Position numbers and translations under genes: made by a program. The notes below the pieces were generated by a model that worked only from the letters and a program-made list of their open reading frames with translations, searched no databases and was not told the DNA's origin. Below are positions 35,054 through 45,900 of a DNA stretch of 64,000 nucleotides, piece after piece (position 1 is the stretch's first letter; each line of letters starts with the position of its first letter). Location: positions 372,001 to 436,000 of the forward strand of contig BDSL01000038.1 of NCBI GenBank assembly GCA_003116995.1, written 5' to 3'. The stretch comes from Yamagishiella unicocca. Taxonomy: Eukaryota > Chlorophyta > Chlorophyceae > Chlamydomonadales > Volvocaceae.

Positions 35054-38000
35054 ATGGGAGATATGATGACACTTCAAGCATCTCATGTCTTTAATCACTG
35101 TCACATGGATCTGATATTTAGGTGCCGCACTTTACTCCACATTCCACGCGACGGAACAGCGACCCTTGGGCGGAGGAAGCCAATTCCCAGTTGGGACAAC
35201 GTCCTAATAAGCAGAAGCCACATCAAGCTCGGTCTCGATCATGACGGAGTAGCGTTAAACCTGTCGGTAACAGGTCGCAACTCTGTGGTTGTGGAGCGGC
35301 AAGCCAAAGGTGCGCAGCTAGAAAACACCAGGCCTCCTCGCAGTGCTGGATGTCGCTTGCATCGTCCGGACTATGTACTCTGACACCCCGACCGACCGTC
35401 TCCTCACCCCGTTCTACGCCCAAACCTATCCTGGCGGCCTGCGCGGAACTAGCGCGCCCCGTGCTGCGCGCCTACTCAATCCTTTCGAACCCAAATGACG
35501 CAGAAGGCGACAGCTGGGACGTGTTGACTTTGGTGGATCCAGGCAATGCTGCCGTACTACCGCTGGCCAGCATGGCGGCCAGCCATGCAACACGCTTCTT
35601 CGTACTGGGGGCACGCGAGGAGTCGGCCATCGAGCTGAGGCCAGCAGCCGCGGCAGCGCCCGCGTCAGAAGCGCACGAGCCACCAGCGAAACGACAACGC
35701 CACGATCCACCACAGACCTCAGCAGACGCCGCTGCCGCCCCCTCACCAGACGCCACTGCCGGCCCCTCCGCAGACGCGGCTGCGGCAAACACCCCCAGGG
35801 CAGCTTCGGGTTCTGAGGCAGCCGCAGCGCAGGTCCCAGGCTCTGCTTCAGCGCCGGCCTCCGCCCCACGTCTTGCCCCCCAACCGCACGACGCATCTGC
35901 GGCGCCCCGAGCCGCTGCGGCCCGAGCAGCAGCCGCTGCGCAGTCGCGTTCCGCGGATACGCCGCTAGCCTCCGCCGCTGCGTACGACATCGACAGCCCC
36001 CTCCACCTCCTGCGGGTCAGGTGCGGGCCGCATCCGCCCGGGGGAAGCGTCCTCTTCCTGTACGCCACACCCAGGCTGTATAGGAAGCTGTGGCAGCCCC
36101 GTCACATTCAGGCTGTGGCAGCCCCGTCACATTCAGGCTGTGGCAGCCCCGTCACGCCGCGCGTCACACGGCCACATGTGTCACGGCCTGGTTGCAATCG
36201 CACAAACGTGTGCAGAGCTCCTCAATCGCATACACATCCACGGCGGCAGCTGCTGGACCACAGCTGCGCGTGCGCCTGACGGCATCCCCTCGCAGCACCG
36301 CAGCCGCCACCACCGCCACCATTCACCGAACGGCACGAGGGCTCGCCTCCAGCCACAACGCCGCCCGTCGGCATCCCCTCGCAGCACAACCGCCGACAAA
36401 CCTCCACCACCACCCACCCCGCCGTGTACTGCCAGGGGCCTATCTCCCCGCCATAACGCCGGCTGCCTGGGTGCTCGGATCCGCGGGCTGGTGTGCGGCC
36501 CGCTGCAGCTGGCGCTGGTGTCCAATTACATGGTGGACATGGAGTGGCTCATGTCGTGCTGCCCGGACCTGGCCAGGGCCAGCCAGGTGGGCTGTCCCAC
36601 CTCCCATGCAGGAGGTCATAGAGGCTTGGAAGGCTGAGCAAGGCCTTCCTGCTCCCTGCTCGTACTACCTCTTCCCAACCTGCTCTGGGAAATGCACGCC
36701 AGTACCGATTGGGCGTTGAATGTACGTGTACAGTATTAAGTAGGGTCTAACTTGTTCCCTTGCTCCTGCGTTGTTGCCACGTGCCTGTCCGTCCTGGCTG
36801 CACCGGCCCGCACGCTGCGCCCCTCTCCCGTGTCGCAGCTCTACGTGGTTCACGGGGAGCGGCCGGAGTGTGAGGCTGAGATGCGCCAGCAGGCCGCCGA
36901 GGCCGGCGCCCCTCACGTGCTGCTGCACCGGCCTCCCCTGCCCATCACATACGGCACCCACCACTCCAAGGCCTTCCTGCTGACCTACCCCACCGGCCTG
37001 CGGCTCATCGTCTACACCGCCAACAGCATCCTCGCGGACTGCAACGACAAGACGCAGGGGCTGTGGGTGCAGGACTTCCCACGCAAGGCGCCCGGGGCCC
37101 CCGCGGTGGCGGCCTCTGCCTTCGAGCGCGACCTGGCCGCCTACATGCGCTCACTGGCGCTGCCGGCCGCCATGTCGGGGCCCGTGCAGCAAGCAATCGC
37201 CTCACACGACTTCACGCACGCCCGCGGCGCCCTCGTCTCAAGCATCCCCGGCTACCACCGCGGCGCCGCCGTACACTCGTACGGCCACATGCGGCTGCGG
37301 CGTCTTCTGGGGCAAGTGCCCCTGCCGCCCGGTTTCCGTGGCGCGGTCGGGTCCGTGGTGGCGAACAAGGACCAGGAGCCAGCACCTGGCGCCGCTGGCG
37401 GTGCCGCTGGCGGTGCCGGTGGTAGTGGGGGTGCTAGCGGCGGTGGCAGCGCCGTCAGTGAGGGGCTGGTAATCCAGTGCTCCTCCATGGGCTCCTTCGA
37501 TCATGCCTGGCTGGTGGACGAGATGGGAGCATCCCTGGCGGCGCACCGGCGGGGGGAGCAGTCGATGACAGGTCGGTGAAGAAGCCTATCTAGGCGATGA
37601 TCTAGTGCCTAGGAAAGACACAGGTGCCGATACGTGTTGGTGGAATGCGCCATCGAGCACGTGTCCCCTTTTCAATGCCAACACAGGCACAGCGTAAAAT
37701 CGCTTCGCTTTACGATTGGCTGCGTCAGTGTAGGCTGCCCGTACGCGCTAGGTATGGGCGCCAAACGTGCACTCCGGCTCCGAAACCAAGACGAGGCGCG
37801 CGGCCGCATGTTGCAACCCAACACAGGTGGCCTGGAGAATCCGTCGCGGCCATCCGGGCCGCCCGGGAGCGGGCCTCTGCCATTGGCCGTGGTGTGGCCT
37901 ACGGTGGAGGAGGTGCGCAACAGCATAGAGGGCTGGAACGCCGGGCGCAGCATTCCCGGCCCCTCCAAGAACGTGACCAAGCCCTTCATGCGCCGATACT

Positions 38001-38997
38001 ACGCCCGGTGGGGCGGCGAGGTGGTCGGGAGGCAACGGGCCATGCCCCACATCAAGACCTACACCCGGCAAGTAGTAATAACTGTGCTCGCACTCGGGCT
38101 CTTGCGGGATAACAGCGGCGGTGCTGCGGGGCGGGGCTCCGCACACGGGTATGCGTCTCTAAGAAGCGTCAGGCTGCTGCCGGCGGTTCGTACACGTGGG
38201 CGTCCAGCACCCACGTGGCGTTTCGCGGCTTCTCGAGGCAGGGACACCCACGTGTGCTTGAATGCAGGTACCGTGGGCAGCAGCTGGCCTGGCTCCTGAT
38301 GACCAGCCACAACCTGAGCAAGGCGGCGTGGGGCGAGCTGCAGAAGAACGACACGCAGCTGATGGTGGGTGGATGCTCCCCGCCAACAATGGACCGCCAT
38401 CCTCGAATGTCGCGAGCTACACGCTAACCATTCGTTGCCTCATGCCGCGCGCGACAGATACGGTCCTACGAGCTAGGCATACTGTTGACGCCGGCGCTTG
38501 AGGCGGCATACAGGTAGGAGTGAGGTAAAGCACGCGTGCGGACAAGAGGTACAGGGAAACAGTGCGGCTGGTAGAGTACCCTTATCGGGACTCAGCTTAC
38601 GGAATAAAATGTCCTTTGCGCATCGGATTGTAATTTACATGGCCACCTCCAACCTTACCGCTCTGCGTGCAGAGCTTCGCCACATTATGGGTTCAGCTGC
38701 TCGGGGAGCGGCAGCCAGCAGCACAGGCGCCAGGTTGCAGACACGCCGCGTGTGACGTTTTGGACGACGGTCGCCGGCGCCGCCGCGCAAGGCCCGCTGG
38801 AGGTACAGGCAGAAGGCGGGGTTTCGTGCATGCTGCCTGTGCCGTACACACTGCCGCCAGCAGGCTACCAGGCCGGGCAGGACCAGCCGTGGACGGTCGA
38901 TACGCCGCAGTCGGGAGTGGACGCTCTAGGCCTTGCGTGGGGTTCCCCCTTCTCCCACTATGGTCACACGCAACCTCCGTCACCTCCATTAGACTAG
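35054..38997 (+). CDS. TDP1: Tyrosyl-DNA phosphodiesterase 1 with N-terminal FHA-like domain
   Basis: Eight exons: 35054-35309, 35453-36020, 36436-36586, 36839-37571, 37827-38067, 38268-38364, 38458-38513, 38727-38997; 790 residues, all in phase. TDP1 hydrolyses the 3'-phosphotyrosyl bond left by stalled topoisomerase I and acts in the nucleus. Both HKN catalytic sets are intact: [10 protein letters not shown] with N in [17 protein letters not shown], and MPHIKTYTR with N in [11 protein letters not shown]. The C-terminal [12 protein letters not shown] and QPWTVDTP blocks are typical. The N-terminus (residues 10-85) is FHA-like: [19 protein letters not shown] and [10 protein letters not shown] 170-residue Ala/Pro/Ser linker with a basic [11 protein letters not shown] patch (possible nuclear signal) joins the halves. 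A Gly/Ala insert interrupts the catalytic domain near residue 545. The start and the exon 1/2 junction are the weakest parts. Confidence 0.92.
36087..36156 (+). repeat. Short tandem repeat in TDP1 intron 2
   Basis: Almost three copies of a 25-bp unit containing GTGGCAGCCCCGTCACATTC. Confidence 0.9.
38068..38267 (+). other. GC-AG intron in TDP1
   Basis: Exon 5 ends inside the Arg codon of HIKTYTR and the intron starts GCAAGT; the acceptor AATGCAG precedes GTACCGTGGGCAGCAGCTGG, giving [12 protein letters not shown]. The catalytic conservation on both sides leaves no room for a GT donor in phase. Confidence 0.85.
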
Positions 38998-39966
38998 TTA
39001 CGTCGCATGTGGTTGTATTATAAGTAGATACTGGCGGTTCGTTGAGAACCGTCTGGTACGATAGAACCTGATGACAGTGATTGTGGGCGCTTTAGGCAGC
39101 GAACTAAAGCAATTGGCTTAGGGAAGATAATATTTAGTTTTTGTCAGCTGTCATCTGCAGATACCAGCGATACGCCCTGCCTGATCCCGACGAACGGTCC
39201 GAACAGTTGGTTGTAACGTTTCACGTCCATATGGCCGTTGGTAAGGCGAAGGGTTCAAATCAGCCTATATAGCAAACACATGTATCATACGAATTCCCAG
39301 TTCGCGCGGCAGGGGCGGGGTGTGGGGCAATCCTAAAAGCTGGGACACCCAACGGCCGTCGCCTCCATGACATCTCTCAGATGATCGCTGATTGTTGATG
39401 TGGCTGGCGAATCCTACCATATGCGAACAAATTGGTGTGACACCCGGAATGAAGCGGAGACAGGCCACGGGCATCCTATCGCGCGAGTAGATTTGATCTG
39501 CGCTACGTTAAGAAGGCCAAGCAATCAGCAGTGCGAGATAAAGATACTCAAACATGCCTCCGTCAAGGAGAGCATCCCAAAAAAGTCTACTGTCCATCCG
39601 CAATTCGCCGATACGCCTGGCCTACCCTATGTCCCTATGAATGCCTGCTACCTGGATTCCCAATCTTTACATCTGATAAAATATATAAAGGCAAGCGATT
39701 GCTTGACAGCATGCGCATGGCCACCACGTTGTTGTACGTCTGCGGCGTGAGGCATAAAAGCATGATTCCCAGCAGACATCAATTTCCTCCGCTACACCCT
39801 AACTCGTATCTTGTTGTTACACAAGTAAGCTTCAACGTAGCCCCAACTACCCGTTGCGTTGTGTCCGCAACACGTGCAGCGTGTCTGCGTTTTCCGGCTA
39901 AAAGATTTACGCCTGTGAGCGTTCTTTGATAAACAAGCAGAAATTATAGAACGCAAAGCGTCCGAA
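38998..39966. other. TDP1 3' UTR and intergenic DNA before the paladin gene
   Basis: No coding sequence recognised. Contains the TGTAA listed separately. The distal part, near 39900-39966, should hold the paladin promoter and 5' UTR; it is AT-richer than the genes. Confidence 0.5.
39212..39216 (+). terminator. Probable poly(A) signal of TDP1 (TGTAA)
   Basis: TGTAA is the standard poly(A) signal of chlamydomonad nuclear genes. This one lies about 215 bases after the TDP1 stop, a normal 3' UTR length. Confidence 0.5.
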
Positions 39967-42900
39967 ATGAGTACACCAGGCCCGAAGGTCCAGGAGGCGC
40001 TCCCACCTCCGGAGGTGGTAATTGCTGGTCGCTCGGGTGATGTGCTCATTAAGCATACCACGCTCAAGGCTGACCACTTTCCAAGTAAGCGTGCCTGGCG
40101 TATGGTCCCTCATCGGTGGCAGCGAGCGCAGCTCACGACTGCAGCTTGACTGTGACGAGCGTGCCGTGCCGTGCGGTCTCGTGCCGCTAGAGTCGGAAGG
40201 CCTGAACGACGCACCTCTCACAAATACCCGTCATGCTACTCATAGGTTGCCACAACACAAAGCTGGTGCCAATCCTGGAGGGTGCACCCAACTTTCGGCA
40301 GGTATGGCGCGTTGAGCCGTGTGCAGTGTGCTTCAGGCGGCGTGTCGAAGGGGCCCCGACCCACATCATATTTTCAGTGGCATAGGTTGGCGGGCTTGGT
40401 CCTGGATACATGCTTGTGGGTACACGCTTGTAGGACTCGCGACGACCTACCCGTTGAATAGGTACGCCGTACACAAGCATTGCCCGGGAGAAATGTCCGC
40501 TCCTTCGGACGGCGATATAAGTCTGCGTTGCAAATGTTTTCCGTGCGCCCTCCGGCGCGCCCGTCCAACCCTCCAGCTGTATGGGTTGCCAATGGTGCGT
40601 GCGCTTGGGGCCGGCAAGGAAGCGCGAATGGCCGCAACCTGTCGTACCCGCACAATCGTCGCCCCTCGTGAGAAGCCTTCTCGCTCTCTTCCCCTCGCAG
40701 ATCCCTGCTGTCCCCGTGTACGGCGTGGCGATTCCCACCGTCACCGGCCTGCGCTCCGCGCTCAACGGATGCGGCGCCAACAAAGGTGGGTCGGTGGGTG
40801 GGTGGGTCGGCGTGCGGGCAGGCAAGGGTGTGGGCTGCTCCCAGCTGCCCGGCGCCCGGGCACACAGGACATGACCCTGCTTGATCGGAACGGGGGGGAG
40901 CAGCGTGGGGTTAACATGATTACTTATGGTTAATGCTGGTGGGGCCTGACAGAGGTGCTGGTGCTGGTGAGGTACCGCTGCCTGTAAGCATTCGGGGTGA
41001 CGCACCGGCAGCCGCAGCAGCACCCGCAGCCGCAGCAGTGCCCGTGGTGTGCTGTGGCAGGTAGGAGTTTGTAAGCCCTGGCATAGCGCTGGGGCTGGGG
41101 TGTTAAATCCGCCGGCGCATTATCATCCACTGCGGCACGGCACGGGCGGGCCAGCCGATGGGTTGGTGCTGTGTGTGGCGTGGGGGTGCGGTGCTGTGCG
41201 TATGGGGGGCTGCGGTGCTGTGGGGTGTGTGTACTGTGCTGTGTGTGGGGGGCAAGGGTGCGGCCTCGAGTCCGCCTGCGAGCCGCGCTTTCCTATGCGC
41301 GGCAACCCGCCCTGCCCAGCTGCTCCCGCACCGCTGCTGCTGCCGCTGCTGCTGCTCGGCTGCACACTCGCCCTGCGTATCATGACTGCGCCCGTCCGTC
41401 TAGGCTACAGCGCTTGATACGCATGTCCTCGTCACGTCTCCCCACCACCCTATGCTTGCTGAACCCGGCTTCCCCCCTCCCCCTCCCCGCAGGCGCCCGC
41501 AAGGTGTACTGGCAGAACCTTCGCGAGGAGCCGCTGATCTTCATCAACGGCCACCCCTTCGTGGTGCGAGAGGCGGACCAGCCCTTCTGCAACCTCGAAT
41601 ACACGGGTGTGTGGGTGGGGCCGAGGAGGCGAAGTGTACGACGTGTGCTGACGTGGCGTGGAGGTTGTTGGGCGGGTTTGGGCGAATTGGGTGGGAGGGT
41701 TTGGGTAAATTAAGTGGGGAGCTCAAAGCGACCCAGTCGGCGTTTGTAGTCCTATAACAACATCATCATCGCCATTATGCCCATGAACGCTCACCTGCGT
41801 CCGTCACGTGGCGCTCATCATCCCTCCACCCATCCTCTTCCGTCCATCCCTCCCCCTCATCCCTGCCCCCCCCTCATGCGCCAACCTGTCCCCTCGCGTA
41901 AAACGGTTTTTACAAAGCCCTCATACCTCCACCCCTCCTCGTCCTCGGTCCGCAGGCATCGACCGCAGCCGTGTGGAGGACATGGAGCGGCGCCTCAAGG
42001 TGCGGGCGGACTGCAGCGGAAAGGCGGGGGGGGTCTGGAGGGGGGGGAGGGAGGTCTGGGGAGGGAGGCCTGGCGAGGGAGGTCTGGGGAGGGAGGCCTG
42101 GCGAGGGAGGTCTGGGGACGAGGGTCGTCGTGCGTCCATCTGCCGTCCGTCTGTCCGTGTGTTGGTGGTGCGTGCAAAGGTGGAGTCAATGTGAAGGCGG
42201 GGTAGAGATTTCCGCTCGCGTGCTGGTTGGGGTGCTGCCTCACCCCTGTGCAGCTCAACCGGCAATGCTCATCCTTGGGGCCGCCAGGGACACCTTGCAG
42301 GCATGTCTCCGGGCGCCGGTACCGCCCTGTCCTGCCCCTCTGGTTGATCTCGTGCCCATTATAAGTTTATAACCCCTCCTACTCGCCCTCGGCGCCGAAC
42401 CTCCTGCCCAACCGCGTCCTGCCCAACCGCCTCCTGCCCAACCGCCTCGTACCCAACTGCCTCCTGCCCAACCGCCTCCTGCCCTTCCCTCCACACCATG
42501 TGGCCCCCCAGGAGGACATCCTGAAGGAGGCCGCCCAGTTCGGCAACCGCATCCTGGTCAAGCACGAGAACGAGGACCTGTCGCTGTACGACCACTGGGA
42601 GCCGGTCACCGCCATGGACGTGCAGACACCCAACGAGGTGTACGCCGAGCTGAGGGGTGGGTGGCCGTGGAGGAGGGGGCCCAGGGGACAGGGGTGGCGA
42701 GTGGGGCGGGAGGGGGGAGGGGCGGGTGCCTCGATGCTGTAGGCCCCGCCGCCGCACCCACACACCCTCATGCCCTGGGGATGTCCCGCGCATGTTCACG
42801 TGCCGTGTTCCGTCCGCCAAACGCGCTGGTTCCCTCCTTCCGCCCCCCTCCGCGCAGCTGACGGTTACTACATCGACTACATGCGTGTGCCGGTGACGGA

Positions 42901-45900
42901 CGAGAAGGCGCCCAAGGTGGGTCTGGGTCTGGCTGGGAGGTCGGGCGCGCGCGTGATGTAAAGATTCACCCTCGTTGTTACCATTTCTATAGTTGGGACA
43001 CAAATCGCCCATTGATCTGAGCTTGAGCTATGCTCAGCATCTGGCAAGGAACAAGGTCGTGACGGCGGTTTACGGCGGTTTACCCCTGTAGCTTTCACCC
43101 TCGTGGTTCCCTCCCGCCCAACGCCCCTTCCTTCCACCCGCGCGCGGCCTCCCGACAGGACTCGGATTTCGACATGCTCATTTCGCGCCTGTGGCCGAAC
43201 CTGGGCTCCTCCGCTTTCATCTTCAACTGCCAGGTGGGGGCGCCCGGGGGCGGGGCCTCTGGGGAGATCCCGGGGCCCGTCATTCGCGGGAGGTCGAGGG
43301 AGGGACCACCCGGACGTGCACACTGCACAGGGCTGTTCGTTGGCCAAGCGGCTCCAGGGAAGGGGCATCCCGATTCGCATGCCAATAACGGAGGCGCTGC
43401 GCGCCAAGCCCCTCAGACACCCTACAACGCCACGTGAAGAAACCGTTTTGGCTGGAGGGACCCAGGGGACCAGACCGGCTGGCCGTACGCCGCTTCTGAT
43501 CCGCGCCTCGCCCTCCTCCCCCCAGATCGCGCCCTCCTCCTCCCTCCGTTTCCAATGACCTGTAACCGAGTCTCCTCGCCCTCCTCCCCCCAGATGGTGC
43601 CCTCCTCCTCCTCCCTCCGTTTCCAATGACCTGTAACCGAGTCTCCTCGCCCTCCGCCCCCGCAGATGGTGCCCTCCTCCCTCCGTTTCCAATGACCTGT
43701 AACCGAGTCTCCTCGCCCTCCCCCCCCAGATGGCGCCCTCCTCCCTCCGTTTCCAATGACCTGTAACCGAGTCTCCTCGCCCTCCCCCCCCGCAGATGGG
43801 TCGCGGCCGCACCACCACCGGCACAATCATCGGCACGCTGCTCTACCTGCGCAAGCTGGGGGCCTTCCCCGTGGGCGCCAAGTGCACTCTGGGCGGCGGC
43901 CCCGGTGGCGAGGCGCCGCCTCCTGTGCCCGCCTGGTTCAACACCACGCTGACGGCAACACCCTCGGTGGGCGAGCAGACGCGCGACAAGCTCAAGTGGG
44001 GCATGTACGACGTCGTACGTAGCTTGTTGAGGTGAGTACGGCTGCGCAGCTGGGTAGTGCTGGGGGAGGTCGGGTACCGACTCTGCGCTGCTGGGGCTGC
44101 TTGGAGCTGGCAAAGGTCAGGGCGAGGCGAGGCAGGGCTCGGGGCCTCAAAGTCGATTAGATACCGTCATAGTCTCTAACTAGAAGGGGCCAGGAGCAAT
44201 GGACCTGAACTCTGGTTGCTGTTGGGCCCCCTCCAAACGGCTCGGGGCCTGCAGTCCGGGTCCGGAGCCTGCAGCCTCTTCTCCTATCCGTACTCGCCTG
44301 TCTTGACATCTGCCACCTCGCCTGCGCCCTGACCCCCGCCCCTCCTGCCCGCCCTCCTGCCCCCAGGGTGCTGGAGAACGGTGTGGAGGGCAAGGCGGTG
44401 CTGGACGCGGTCATCGACTCGTGCAGCCAGATGCAGAACCTGCGCGAGGTGCGGCCGCGGGGGCGCCATGAGAGCCGTTAATTCCGTTCGCTGCAACCGA
44501 AGCGTTAAAACCTCAGCATATATTGCGAAACCCGCTGCTCACCCCCGTCCCGCACAACACGCCCCCCCCTTCCCCTCCTCCCCCCCCGCTTCAGGCCATC
44601 GGCTCCTACCGCAGCCGCTTCCTAAAGGAGATGCGTGAGCGGCAGAGGGCCTCGCTGATGGCCGTGTGCCTGGTAAGGTGGTTTCGGAGAGCCAGAGGTC
44701 ACAATTCCTACGGGTGCGGTTGGGGATGCCTGCAATCGGCCCCGTCCCCTCACTCGGCCTCCACACCCGGAACCCCTAAACCCCTAACATCGTCCTCCCC
44801 CCCCCTCCTCCCTCCCCCCCACAGGAATACCTGGAGCGTTACTACATGCTCATCGCCTTCGCCTCGTACCTCTACTCGCCCTCCTTCAACCCCGACCTGC
44901 CCACCCAGTCGTCGTTCGCCGACTGGATGGCCTCGCGCCCCGAGCTCAGGAGGTGGGGCAGGGGGCGGGGGGCGGGGGGCTGCGCAGCGAATAAAGCGCG
45001 AGGGACAGGGCTTAGGGTGCGTTTCCTTCCCGCTGATGACTTGCTACTCTTGAGTCTCAAAGTATTTCTCCTCCTTCTCTCCCGCCTCGTAGCGTGCTGA
45101 TGCGGCTGCTCCGCCGCAACTCCATGGCGGCCCTGGATCTGCACGTGCCCGCGGAGCTGGCGGCGGAGGCGGGGGGGGCGGTGAGCCCCGAGCTGGCCCT
45201 GCCAGCCAGCACCAGCAGCGATGTCACGGCGGCGCGAAGCGGCGCAGTGCTGGGTGAGCGCGCGGGGCGGAGGGGGCGGGAGAGAGGGCCTCGGGGACAG
45301 GGTGGGTCGCGGCAGCAGAGGGGAGCAGACCATGTGTTTGTGGAGTCTTTCCCGACCCGGTGGCATCGACCTGGGTCAGCTGGCCGCATCCACCTCACCC
45401 CCCTCCCTCCCTCTCCCGCAGGCCCCTTCACCATTCTGAAGGAGGACCAGTTCCCCGGAATGAAGTCGCCCAAGATCCCGCAGCCCATCGAGGGGGCGCC
45501 CAACTTCCGCGGCCTGCCGGGTATGCCCATCTTCGGAGTGGGCATGCCGAGCATCGAGGGAATCGTGGCTGTGCTCAGGGTGGGTGGCGGGGCCGGGTGG
45601 GCCGTGTGGGCTGGGTGGCTGGGATAAAGGAAGACCCGTGTACGAAGGAAAACCGTTTAAGACGGATGAGCCGGGTGGGCTGGGTGGCTGGGATAAAGGA
45701 AGACCTCCCGTGTGGCTGACTGGATGGGCCGGGTTGCAAGGAAAACTCGTGTACGAAGGAACACCGTTTAAGACGGATGGGCCGGGTGGGCTGGGTGGCT
45801 GGGTGGGCCGGGTGGCTCGTTGCGTGGGCGGGTGGGCGGGTTGTTGGTTGGGCTGGTGGCTGGCAGGGGTCCAGGGGAGGATGACATTGGATGGCGGGGC

